Below, one piece after another: positions 14,398-26,129 of a stretch of 64,000 nucleotides of DNA (within the stretch, counting starts at the first letter, position 1; every line of letters begins with the position of its first letter). Source of the DNA: Margaritifera margaritifera (lineage: Eukaryota; Mollusca; Bivalvia; Unionida; Margaritiferidae); the NCBI GenBank assembly GCA_029931535.1, contig JAQPZY010001689.1:2260501-2324500 (forward strand), in the 5' to 3' direction. The translations under genes and the position numbers were made by a program. Under the pieces are notes generated by a model. That model was not told where the DNA came from and did no database searches. It was given only the letters and a program-made list of their open reading frames with translations.

Positions 14398-14801
14398 ATA
14401 TTGCGCAGTATATCAGTATGCAAATATTCATTACTAAATAATGAATTTGCTCAGTATATCAGTATGCAAAAATTCATTACTAAATAATGAATTTGCGCAG
14501 TATATCAGTATGCACAGATTCATTACTAAATAATGAATTTGCGCAGTATATCAGTATGCAAAGATTCATTACTAAATTATGATATTGCGCAGTATATCAG
14601 TATGCAAAGATTCATTACTAAATTATGATATTGCGCAGTATATCAGTATGCAAAGATTCATTACTAAATTGTGATATTGCGCAGTATATCAGTATGCAAA
14701 GATTCATTACTAAATTATGATATTGCGCAGTATATCAGTATGCAAAGATTCATTACTAAATTATGATATTGCGCAGTATATCAGTATGCAAAGATTCATT
14801 T
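14398..14801. repeat. 46-bp minisatellite, about 8.7 units
   Basis: The unit contains ttgcgcagtatatcagtatg and caaagattcattactaaa and repeats every 46 bases. Early units differ from the later, more uniform ones (atgaattt versus ttatgata), which suggests directional homogenisation. Confidence 0.92.
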
Positions 14802-15700
14802 GTTTAGCTTTTATTTTCCAGAAAGCCATCGACATCACGTACACGTGCATTCAATATCAAAAATGGAAGAAAAATACTATGTACCATCATAAAACAATAT
14901 TAATTTGTAACTGATGTGAAATTCATCGTTTTTTGTTGGTTTGTTGTTGTTGAATGTCTTAACGATTACACACTCGCAGCTATTGTCTTGACATTTATTG
15001 ATTACAGGTATTGAAAGGTAATTATGCTGAAAATTCTCAAAAGCTTTAATTGTACATGATCTAATCTTTGATTGGCACAACTATCTTTATGCTCGATCAG
15101 AAATCCAAGAAGGCACAAATCCACCGCAAACCATCTACAGCAAGATCACAGTAAGGTCATTGTTCACCAAACACTGCAAGTGAGGCCAGATAATTACAAA
15201 AAAGATAGAGTCGCCTTAAATTGCACAATATCACCATATGAAATTTCAAAATAATATTGTACTTAGTGTCCTGGCGATATATCGTATATAACATAATGGA
15301 AGAGTGCGTGTCGTTGTATATCCTAAGCTGGATCATATCCAGATGACTTAAAACGTATTGAAAGTTGATCGAAATTTGATTTCGTGTGAAATAATGCAAA
15401 ACCATGTTATATAAAATTCCTTTACAAGTCAGCCGCCAGGTACTCGAGCTCGTGATAGACAAATTGCAAAGACAGACGTCCCTTGAGCGACCGTATTTTC
15501 CTTACATGAGATCCTGCCTTTAGATACCATTATACACCCCAATATACAAAAGTGTCTCCCTTGGCTATGATTACTTTGTTTTCGGATCTAGTATATATAT
15601 ATGTATATATATATATACTATATGTGTGTGTCTGTGTGTGTGTGTGAAGGTATTATAAACAGAACGCACGAAAACGAAGCTTCGTCAAGAATGCATTACA
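14802..15700. other. Non-coding DNA with a TA/TG microsatellite
   Basis: No supported gene. A mixed (TA)n then (TG)n microsatellite lies at 15591-15645, shortly before the mariner element. Confidence 0.55.
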
Positions 15701-17038
15701 TACGAGAGGTATTTGAAAAGATCTGAATATTTTCTTACAACTTTTTTGTTTTTTTTAACCTGTCAATAAATTTAATGCCGATATATAGACAAAATAACGT
15801 TCTTTAACATTATTTGCAGCTGCACGTGCAGCACGCCGGACACCTGCAAATATATGCGTGTGACGTAACATAGGTAAATGACAGTGACGTAAAAATGTCC
15901 GAGAAGAAGAACACTTCTGCTACGGTGCAAAGAGAATACTGTAAAATCTGGACGCTATTAGGTTACCCTCAGACTGGTGTAAAGACCGACTTGGATAAAG
16001 TTTACGGATGTAGATGTAATTCTCTGTCATATCATACAATTTTGAGGCGGTTCATCGTTGTTAAAGATGGTCGCGAATCCATGGAAGATGACCCACGTTC
16101 TAGATGATCGTTGTCTGAGCGATAAGTGGCTGTTGTGAAGAGAGCAATTGATGAAGATGTTCGATACACAATAGAAGATATTTCTATTATCACGGTCATT
16201 GATTCGTCAGTTGTGTTGTAACATATTGAAGAAAATCATTTGATGCCCAGAAAGGTTTGTTCAAGATGAATCCCACATTTTCTGACGGCTGATCAAACGC
16301 AGACTCGGATTGAAATCGCAAAACAGCTACTCGCCAAATTTAAAAAGAGTAACCAGAGACGTCTGCATGAGATTGTCACAGGTCACGAAATATTGATTTA
16401 CTTTTTTGAACCCGACTCAAGAGAAAATAATAAAGTTTAAATCGGAGAGAACGATCAGAGACCACAAATCGATGGACGTAGTCCGACTGTCAAGACGTTT
16501 TATACACATTTTTTTTCGATGCCCTTTCGTCCAACTACCTGTGCCTGACTCTGCTACAGTCACCAGTCTTGTTTTGTGCCTCCTAAGTGCTGCCAAAAGT
16601 TGTGGAACACTACCGAACCACCTATCCGCGCACTGGTACCCGAGGTATCCATCTACTACATGACAGCGCAACGGCGAATTAATCAGCCGACGTAACAGAC
16701 TTCCTAAAGGAACACAGCATCCAATCTTAGCCACATCCTCCATACAACCCTGATTTAGCTCCAATTGGTTTTTGGCTGAATCCCATTTTCATAAATTCGC
16801 TGAGGGGCAGACGAGTTGAAAGCCGCCATGCGTTTGGAAGTGCAGTTTCTCAGTGTATGAACAACATACCAAAAAGTGAATACAAAAATGACATTTAATT
16901 ATCGGATAATCAGACCGAGAAAGTGTGTAGAGGTGCACGGGGAGTACTTTGAGCGGATGCTCTAATATACTGTTCACTAATAAAGAATGCTATTGTACAG
17001 CGCACTAATATTTAGAACGTTTTAAATATCCCCTTGTA
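15701..17038 (+). mobile_element. Complete Tc1/mariner-family element (mariner), inactive
   Basis: The left end reads tacgagaggtatttgaaaag and the right end reads gttttaaatatccccttgta, which is its imperfect inverted complement. Both abut TA, the mariner target duplication. The 1338-base span is typical of mariner. It carries one broken transposase gene on the plus strand, so it could move only if helped by another copy. The terminal match is by eye; a structural alignment to mariner consensus sequences would confirm it. Confidence 0.85.
15895..16960 (+). pseudogene. Mariner transposase (SETMAR-type), broken
   Basis: Begins at the ATG at 15895 with a helix-turn-helix region containing KVYGC, then LRRFIVVKDGRESMEDDPRS, a segment characteristic of mariner transposases. 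A stop follows at 16105-16107. The homology goes on through several frames: ADQTQTRIEIAKQLL near 16290, a degraded first catalytic block around IYFFEPDSRENNK near 16400, HDSA (second Asp block) near 16660, PHPPYNPDLAP near 16740 and a tail around SLRGRR near 16795. Multiple frameshifts and stops mean no functional enzyme is made. Family assignment is firm; the exact end of the coding region is approximate. Confidence 0.88.
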
Positions 17039-20000
17039 AATCAAAGGTCGTGATGATCGATTAAAACAAAATCGATTGTAAATACCCGAAGTGATCTAAA
17101 TAGAGAATTGACAAGCAACTGCGAAAGATAAGCATGAAATGGAGGAAATGAAAGAGTGATGCGGTGACGAAAAAACCGTTTCGCGCCTACATCGTGATCT
17201 AATTATGTAAAAAGTCTACTCCCCGAGTTATATCCCGGGTAAACTATTCTGTAAGTAGAAAGCTAGAATGTCAAGAAAAAAAGTTATATGTAAGTAGTTC
17301 ATTAAAAACAGCATGTAATAAAGGCATACTACCGGATTGCTAGCTTAACGGTGCAGGGGGACAAAAATGATACCAAACAACAACCAGCTGATTTATTAAG
17401 TTGCACTGGAACATCGTTTACAACTGGAATCAATTAAAGGAATTGCTGCTTTAGATGTGGGCTAGACTTCAGTGTCTGCATGCAATCTGGATAGTAATAT
17501 GGATGCTTGTTACAAAGGAACAGATTTGCAGATCATGCTTCATGCATCATAAAGTCAGAATCTTTCTCTGGGAGTCACACAGCAGATACGAAAGAGATAA
17601 TATTGAGAGGAAAGAACCACACTCCTGTGCTGATTGATTGTCGAGCAATGTGATTCCAAGTGAACAAACTGACATGGACGAAAAAGCAGAGATCTGGAAC
17701 CATGTGTACTATATTAAGATGATTATGATAACTCTGTCAAGAAGTCATATGAAAAGGTTTCCTACATTCAAGGCAGTAAAATGTCAGTGTCGTATGGCTG
17801 AAATACTGATGATTGACAGAACCGTACAGAGAACCTGAAAGAAACCACAAGCCGGTAAATAATTGGATGTCTCTAAAGCCCAGTGATGTAACCATACAGC
17901 CAAAATAACACTTAGGGCGAGTAGTACAATCAACTAAACTGTAGAAAATTGTAGATCCATAAAGCGTTTCAACTAGACTTGAAATGTTGAGGAAACTTAG
18001 TAGGTGAAGCGTGAATGAAAGAGAGGAAAGAGGTCGCCTGTCAGCTGCCGAATAAATTACGACAAGAAGTGTAAAATACAACTCCGAAAATTTAAGCACG
18101 CAAAATACCCAACTAGATGACTATGTGACATCCAAAGTCAGTGGATAATTCTGGGATCATAAGTTTGCAAGCATTTGAGGTACGTAATAGAAAAGGTTGC
18201 TAGTTCGTATTTAGACTTCAATAGATGGCAAAGGGACGAATTCAATAGATGGCAAAGGGACGAACAGTTTTTTTGGTGCTACGCAGTGGTATGGCAATAT
18301 AGTTTTGTAATCTTTCACAGAAATAAACCTATCATCTGGAAAAGAAATTTCCCCTCTCATGAGAGATATCTAGGTCCGGCTGCTCAACAACAGGTCTGTG
18401 CTCTAAAAACATATCCAAGACATGAATTAACAAAAAAAGGCCTTCCACACGACAACTAAGTCGTAGTTCCTGGACCATCTAGATTGACCGAATCTTCAAG
18501 AAAACACAAAAGAATCAAAGTCAACAGTGATGCCAACAGCTGGATGTATTTCAGAACAAAACTTTCGATATGAGGGAAAATCAAAAGGTGTGTCTTCATG
18601 AAGAAAGAATCTGCCAAGGTTCCACGCAATTACCACAGCAGTTCTAACAACACTAATTACACTCACCGGGGTGCAGAAAAAGAATGAAAAATACGAGATA
18701 TGGAAGAACTCCAGCAACATAAATCACCTACTGTTCATGGACAACCTGAAACTCTCGAAACATCCAATGACATGCAAATTGAAATTGGGATTGATAAATT
18801 ATCACACGTTGTTTACATTTAGAAGCAGGAAGCATCAAGTTACCAGACCACTCGAAACGGACTGAATTTAATGTGGATGATGGAATATCTATATCTAGCA
18901 GATAATATGAAGCAGTGGGAATCGTGACCTTGACTAAGAGCAGACTTTGTGAAAATTTGCACAATCTGACTAGAAGACTATTATGCACGTATGTGCATTG
19001 CATCCAAAAGCTGACGTCTAAAGACTACCTTTCCGGAAGATCAATGGGAATGACATGGTGAGTGCTGACTACTGTGCTGAGGAAGAGAAACAAAGCTATC
19101 AAAATATGCATGAGAAAGTACAGACCAACTCGTACAATACGTGCAGTAAGAATGACAGTAAAGGAAAACTCGTAGAATACTTACAGTAAGAATGACAGTA
19201 AATACAAACTCGTACAATACGTGCACTAAGAATGACAGTAAAGGAAAAAGGGAGCAAAATGATAACAAGAAGAACTAACAAGGCACGAACATATGAATAA
19301 TGATTAGCTACATTTTTGAAGTGTAGTATTTGGACAAGGTGGGCCAGACATATTTTTCTGTTTTGTACATCTCGTGTAGGGATTCGAGAACATTAAAAAA
19401 AACACATCACTGTGCCAGCAAGACCATAGTATATTTTATTCATTTTATTTATTAACAATTACTATGCTAGTCAGACCACAAAGACGATAGTCGAAAACTA
19501 ATTTGCTTTTGTTTCCAAAGCATAAATAACGGAACATAGCTATACTGTACTGAATTCAAAAGTTTTCAGATAGGTTATGGAAACATTTCATGAGTTTAAC
19601 CTGAAAGCAAACAATTTCGGTGTCTGGAGATAATGCCTGTTTGTTTACACGTTATGACGGGATAAAAGTGTGGTCAAGGCTAGCTGTGTGTTGAAGAATA
19701 ACATTCAGGAGAATAAAATTGTTAATTTGTTGATTTCCAACAAAAAGAGATATCACACAATGCTTTAGAAAACAAATCAGATCTACATATTATATTTAAT
19801 GACTTAGATGAGTAGCATTAAACCTGACAGCAAGTTGGTAAATAGTGCAGTATGACGAAGGAATAAGTTACATAATTGATACGACAAATACACAAATTTG
19901 TATTCGGTCAGATTTACAGTACAACTTGGAGATCTCATAACCTTTACTGTGCCAATCTAAAACGATTCACACAAACATACAGAGAAATTATGGAGAACAA

Positions 20001-20299
20001 AGTCAGATTTAAAGCAACACGTGGTGAATCATTGTATGAAGTAGTTTATCAAGCATAAGGTATTCTGTATGTTTTTCTTTCATTTTCACTAACTTACAAA
20101 TAACATTATTTGAAGTATCGTTACTACGATCATGCAAGTCCAGTTGCATACACAAATATCAATCAATTGTGATAATAAATTAAACGAGACAAAAAGAAAA
20201 GAAAATACGGTGATTTGAACGAATCATTAAACAAGCAAACATCTTCAGCTGCGTAGTTTATTGGTTGGGGAAACTAGGCAAGTGGCCCTAGAGGCCAGT
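17039..20299. other. Non-coding DNA, A-rich on the plus strand
   Basis: No frame shows a recognisable domain. A 24-base unit (ttcaatagatggcaaaggga...) is duplicated near 18218-18265. A 40-bp tandem repeat lies at 19127-19248. Confidence 0.5.
19127..19248. repeat. 40-bp tandem repeat, three units
   Basis: Units starting aactcgta-aatac and containing agtaagaatgacagtaaa begin at 19127, 19167 and 19207. Confidence 0.85.
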
Positions 20300-20560
20300 A
20301 AGAGTTATTCTGATTTGAGGAAGGGTTTGACTGACCGATATGGCTGAAGACCCACTGACTTCTTTGCGATGTTACAATCAATTCATAAGCGACAGGTAGA
20401 CTGGTGGCAAGAATCGACCAATACCTGGCTAGATTTGTTCATGACAAAAGTCCACTGGAACGTTTTCGCGAAGAAATCTTACTCAAAGCTCTTCATCCAG
20501 AGCATGCTAATACCATTTTAATAATTGCGTTAAAAAAAGAGTTTAAAATGTGAAATAAAT
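20300..20560 (+). pseudogene. Gypsy-like Gag fragment (copy 1)
   Basis: Two frames together give a Gag-like stretch: LRKGLTDRYG and PTDFFAMLQSIHK, then after a frameshift RIDQYLARFVHDKSPLERFR and KALHPEHANT. The order and wording match the minus-strand fragment at 33807-34205 (LIKALTDRFGRRSTDYFVLL, RIDQSIARFVQDKSPLERF), so both descend from one LTR-retrotransposon family. Stops and a frameshift make it non-functional. DNA up to about 21.5 kb may be further decayed element, but I cannot identify domains in it. Confidence 0.75.
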
Positions 20561-22989
20561 GTCATAGTATTTCACGGATAGTATATGAGAGGCAGGTGTT
20601 CAACGTCTCGGTCCATCATGGAATTAACTTCATGCATCACAGCGTTAATTTTTTATGGAACTAAATCGAGGACAACCTGGACGCTAAGTCATCCGATTTT
20701 GATTAGGCAACAAAGCAACAAAGAATGGATGTGGTAAGAGTTCAATGATTGATGTTCAAATCATTTTGATGGATCGTCAAAAGAGACAATGAGGCTGAAA
20801 CAAAGTCCAACACATATAAGATGTCACCGATTGGTCATCAAACGAAAGCCACAAAGTCAGGGCTCCGCGGATACAAATAACGAAGAGAGAATTGGTTGAT
20901 CAACATGACTGATACAACCTTAGATCCTACAACAATTAACAGGGTTGCAAAAATAAAATCCTCCATTCCCAACAGTTTACTTCTTGTGCCCGACAGAATA
21001 AATGGACCAGAAGTCAAACGGTTTTAGGACTGCCTATTGCGCTGTAAAAGAATTCCCATTTGACACAATTAATGCATTGTTAGTCCTACAAGACTTGAAC
21101 GGTCTTGATATTTCTTACAGATAAATTAGCTGAGACACAATGAATGATATCTTAAGTTGCCTATGTGATGTTATCAGCAGATCATTGCTGAATAAGACGC
21201 GAGAATCCAAGTGTATAGTATTAGTGTTGATGATAGCACTGACACGACAGTAGAAAACACTTTTCCATCTGATTGCTCGATGTAAAATTAGTAGTTGCAG
21301 TTACAAAATTACTCGCTAATGTGCAGTTGGAAGATGGATATCTACGCAATTGTCATTAAACTTATTTAATGGTAGATTGCTATTTGTTTATGACTGATAA
21401 GTCCATAATGTGAAAGGAGCCAGAAAAGAGCCAAAACTAAATTCAGAAGCTTCCTGAGGCCAAAACATCATATAACTAGCCCATATGAGATTCGTCTAGT
21501 TGTAGAGATCCAATCTTCCTGCTTTACCTTGTTTTGAATTTGTTAGCTGCAAAACATAATAAATTCTGATACAGTACTTGTAACGTCTTTTGCAACATTG
21601 GAAACGGTACGAAGACGGTACGGTACGGAAAGGGTACAGTACGGTACAAAAACAGCAGACGAGATGGTACAATTAGGAAGACCATTTAGAAACGGTACAA
21701 AACTATACGGTACGAAACGGTATGCTGACCCGGTAACATAGAAACCATTTGAACGGTTGCTTCCAATGTTTTGAATTCATACAAAGAGACGACTGATGGA
21801 CGGTTAGAAAAGATACGAAACTGGAACGGTACTTTAAGCAATTGAAACGATCAGAAACGATACAGAACTGGTATGGTGCGGAAACGTAGAGAAATAAATA
21901 GTCGAAAGAGACGTTACAAGCACCTGTAGGACCATTCGTCTTTGAAGACCAAATGGGACGCTTAGCTGATCCAAATTTCTGAAAACCATGTATCTTTTGG
22001 GGAGAACCTGAAGTTTCGAGCATAAAACTTTTACAAATAGAGGCTCATTTTAATAAAAACAAAATGTCATTTACTGTGAGTTTTTAGAACATCTCATGTT
22101 TTACGGGAACTGTTTTTAGATGGAAGAAAAGTATACATCCAAGAAACTTTATAATTGGCTCATAAGTGTTTCACAGCTGATGTCCCCATGATATAATAAG
22201 AATAGGCTATTATACATTACCTCAACGTTTGGGCTTTCAGGCTCATGAATTAATACAGTATTTCTTATAGAGTGTATTTTAAGTCACAGTAGTTTTAATG
22301 TGACAAACCTGCTGGAGACGATTAACTGCATTTTACTGCTTCGAATACACATTACAACTTAAGAGCAGGGGCTGTTTCAAGCCTCCGCAACAGGAAATAG
22401 TGATGTACCATTTCCTAATCTCAGACAAAGGATTGACGAATGCTAATAGAGGCACATTTTGTAAAATCATGTTATTAATTGCAGCCAACGTTAAAGCCTA
22501 TCGCGTGACTATAAAGGGGTAATGTGTCTGTAGCAAAAGGTTGAAACTTTAACATGTAATGATCCATCCGTTTCAAAGGATGGAATAGGCACAAAGAACT
22601 ATAGACGTAGCAAAAGTAATGTAAGAGGAACATTGCAAGTAAGATTCACTTTAGAGTCTGGCTGTTAGTGGGCCATATGAAATTTAGCTTGATGCCCTTT
22701 ATGGCGTTTTGTTTTGTCGATTGTCAATTCACCTTGTACTCTCTCAACCATCAATTGCGCGGAAAATGGTTTCCATTTTTTACAACTGTGATTGTTTATT
22801 TACTTTTAAGATGCCTTCTCTAAAATTGGAGTCTAGCAGTGTCTCACGGAATAAATATTTTCAAGAAAAGTTGCTGAGAATAAAGCTGAATGTAAATCAG
22901 CTCTTTCTTGTACAGGCTCCATCAAGTCGAGCTCTTTCATGGGTCAGATGAGATTTCTAAAACTCTGAAGTAGAACGGGGTTAGCATGC
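20561..22989. other. Non-coding DNA with degenerate ggtacg repeats
   Basis: Between about 21602 and 21880 the hexamer-like words acggtac, ggtacg and ggtaca recur many times in an irregular pattern. The flanks may contain more Gypsy debris but nothing is recognisable. Confidence 0.5.
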
Positions 22990-23660
22990 GAGCCCCATGT
23001 TCTTTGGGCGAGATCACAATATCCAAGAGCACGAGCACTATAATTTATTTATTATATACCCTACCCCCCCTCCCTTTTATAAAATCATTTTTAATTGCTA
23101 TTTCAGAATTACAAGAGGAAACGTCTTAAAAGAAATTACGTTTTATTGAAGAAGATCTTGCAACCTTTTGAGCGTAAGGCGCATGAATACATGGAATGAC
23201 GTCTTTAACCGTTGCATACTGTTACGTCGTACGAGTAAGAATTTATGAACAAGACCTCAGCAATGAATAAACTCTTCACAGTAAGCACAGTGTACTAATT
23301 CTTGCACGAGTTTGTTCACAGTAAATTCATTCGTAATGTGAAACAAATATTTCAAACAGTCTAATATTGAATGGTGGACACTTGATATATTTTTTTAAAA
23401 AATAACAAATATAGTTACTATCAAGCAAAATGTTGGTGCTGTCCTCGAGCTCAGCGGACACGTATACACAGTGTACTCACGCGAGTGCAGAACTTTACAA
23501 GTACATTGCGATTCTGGATCAATGTATTCATGATAAATGGATATGTCCAACACTGAAGCAATTTGCTTCATCCAAGGTAAGTAGTTTTACATATTTCTTT
23601 CTGAATTATATTGATATTGAAATTCCAATTACTGATCACAGCGCCATTGAATAGATGTCT
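22990..23660 (+). repeat. Dispersed repeat, copy B
   Basis: Partner of 2476-3151. In this copy a frame from an ATG at 23430 stays open through DKWICPTLKQFASSK up to the shared GTAAGT donor. The same frame in copy A has stops. The open frame could be the remains of an exon, but I recognise no family and 74 residues can occur by chance. Confidence 0.75.
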
Positions 23661-23929
23661 AAAACGGTCATCGGGATCTCCAATCTGGATTTGGGGCACA
23701 TTATGGATTGTCTAACTTGATGGTGTAAGTTGCTAATGTAGATGTGCAGAAATATGTCTTGCTATATAAACACTATATATGAATGATATGTCTCTGTTTA
23801 TTCTGGTCCAAACTTTTCATCATAGTGGTTGATTGAGGTGGCATTTTGGGCCAATTACTTGCTGAAATTTTTGGGCAGGCAGACCAGCTTTAGCCAGGAT
23901 ACACACTGGTGTTTTCCTCACAGGGTGGT

Positions 23930-24372
23930 TCTTTTCATGACCGTCGAGAGTGTGCTTTCTCTGCAGCACTTTGAATCAGCTGACCAAATGTTTCTTGCCC
24001 CATTGGCGTTGAATAATACCAGTCCTGCATGTATGGATAGAACCAATTTTCATGAACTGGAGTTTGACTAGAAAGAAGGAAGATTCGAGGTTTTCGTTTT
24101 CATGGGACGATGTTGACTGTATTCTAAATAAATGTGACATGGGTTTCTGTTATCCGGTACGCCATTTGGCACAAATAATCTAGGCTTAGTTTCTCTGAAA
24201 TCATCTGTAAGTGAACCCGCCCGGCTGTTCGAATCACGCTCTTGATAATCACGGTATTTTTTGCCTGTAGCGGCCTCGCGCAGTGTTATGTCACCAAATT
24301 TAAATTTCCTGGACTCATCTCTGCCTCTCAACCCTAAGATCTTGCTGTAGTAATAAAACCTAAACTGCATGG
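23930..24372 (-). pseudogene. DUF3504/Crypton-type tyrosine-recombinase-like fragment
   Basis: The minus strand reads FYYYSKILGLRGRDESRKFK, then GDITLREAATGKKYRDYQER, then a TRTG-like turn, KPRLFV and CHIYLEYSQHRP. This order matches the DUF3504 domain of ZMYM, QRICH1 and Crypton-derived proteins (length-of-helix, GLRGR, KFGD, Y-ER, KP, CP-Y---RP). After a stop the minus strand continues with DWYYSTPMGQETFGQLIQSA, matching the next block of the same family. The stop and missing ends indicate a pseudogene or mobile-element fragment. The proline-rich start of the longer frame comes from a minisatellite at 24367-24450 and is not part of the domain. Confidence 0.7.
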
Positions 24373-24450
24373 CTTGGAGGGGGAGGGGGACTGCATGGCT
24401 TGGAGGGGGAGGGGGACTGCATGGCTTGGAGGGGGAGGGGGACGGGGAGG
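24367..24450. repeat. 26-bp G-rich minisatellite, 3.2 units
   Basis: Units gcatggcttggaggggga-ggggact begin at 24367, 24393 and 24419. They create a false Gly/Trp-rich or Pro-rich reading on the two strands. Confidence 0.92.
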
Positions 24451-24622
24451 GGTACGTGCCCATCCGTCCTGAAGTATACAATTTATCCTTGTCTTCAGGT
24501 GACAGAGGTTCCCATGCGCGATTTTCGCTTCCTATCCCATTTTCTTTAGGTCAATTTTGTTCGCAATAAGTGCTTGGTTCATTCTATGGAATTTACTGTC
24601 CCTAAGAGATGTTTCATAGACA

Positions 24623-25404
24623 ATGTCTTTGAGAAAACATTCCATACCGTGTTTTATAGAATTTATAGAACCAAGAGTGCAGTGTCCTCTAGATTACGTA
24701 CCGTGGAGCTTGTTCGTGCTAACGTCAGACACAACGGAAAGTGATGTGGCTGCACATATTGAAATTCATGCGGGTCTGGGACCGATTCGTGTTGAAAAAT
24801 TGAAAGCAAATTGTTATTTGTACGCGTCATTTAAAGTTAAGTGTGAAAGCTCTTCAGAGACAGCTTTGCTCCGGTCTAATGGGCGGCCTTCGAACACTCT
24901 TGTCATGGAACCATTGATGCAAGATGCAAGATTGAAGCTTCTTGTTTTTCTAATGTTATATGTTTATTTTGCTGTATATTATCTGGTCAATATAGGTAGA
25001 TATAGTAGTAGATAGGTTGACTAGATCTAATATTTGCCTCTTTTAATATAACATTGGCCAACAGTCTCATAGTGTCATATTTAATTGCCGATCTGTACTA
25101 CAGAATGTCTCGGACTTGTGTGATATGACAGATATTTGTTTCATTCAGGAACATTGGTTAACTGATCAGAACTTATCTTTCATCGATACACGAGGAACTT
25201 TATGGCCGGAATGTCCGCTGTGTTACGTCTATTGATTGAAGTACAGAGGTATTTGATGGTGTTGCTGTTTTTTGAAGAAAGGCTTAACGCCCATATATTA
25301 AATCCTGCATATTTAATGACCCACGAAAAATATGATTAGAGCAATGTGCAATAATACACATTGTTTGTTTTTTAATGTTTATTTACCTACTGATGATACT
25401 CTAG

Positions 25405-25468
<64 letters not shown>

Positions 25469-26125
25469 TTGTGAGTTTGTGAGTCAGGGTTTTGTCATGA
25501 ATGAAATAAACTTTGTGAAACAATCGTTATATACTATCAGACGTTGTTTTACTTAGAGCAGACCCAAATACTCACACTTGTGTTAGTGATTCTGGTCATA
25601 TTTTGTCATGACTAGATCACTCTGTCTCAACAAACTCTGGTCATAAATATATAAACAGTATGCAAATCTTATATGAAATAGTAGGTTTGGATCACATACC
25701 TACTGTGTTTACTGTTACTGTACACAATTTGCCCCACAGAGCGCCTGTGAGATTTCCTAGTGGTAAAACGGTGGATAAATTGTTTAGTAATTGGTCCCAA
25801 GTGACTTTTGAAGAGCTGAGTAATATTCACATACCTTATGAAGCAGTCGTGTTGTGAAATAATGTTATTTGTGCTCACGTTAGTCATCAAGATGATATTG
25901 ATAAGTTTTATCAAGAGACGTACCCGTCCGTCCTGAAGTATACAATTTCTCCTTGTAAAAGCTCATGCTGATCCTAATAATACTATTGTTCGGAGTGTCA
26001 ACTGCATAAAACATGTCGTACCTGGATGGAATTACTATATAAAAGACTTGGACAGGGAATCAAAGGATTCTTAATTGTTATGGCGTGATAATTTCAGGGA
26101 GAGACAGTGTTTTGTCTATGTCTGT
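24623..26125 (+). pseudogene. LINE, 5' part: ORF1 C-terminal module and APE endonuclease
   Basis: The frame from 24623 contains VPWSLFVLTSDTTESDVAAH and VEKLKANCYLYASFKVKC, resembling the nucleic-acid-binding module at the end of LINE ORF1 proteins. From about 25080 another frame gives VIFNCRSVLQNVSDLCDMTD and ICFIQEHWLTDQNL, the start of an APE-type endonuclease. Later pieces are DHIPTVFTVTVHN near 25690 and the conserved VPGWNYYIKDLDRESKDSY near 26015. Stops and frameshifts occur throughout, and an AT microsatellite has expanded inside the endonuclease. The element stops near 26125, where a minus-strand LINE interrupts it, and resumes near 28165. Confidence 0.75.
25405..25466. repeat. (AT)n microsatellite
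   Basis: About 60 bases of pure AT alternation inside the LINE endonuclease region. Confidence 0.95.
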
Positions 26126-26129
26126 ATCT

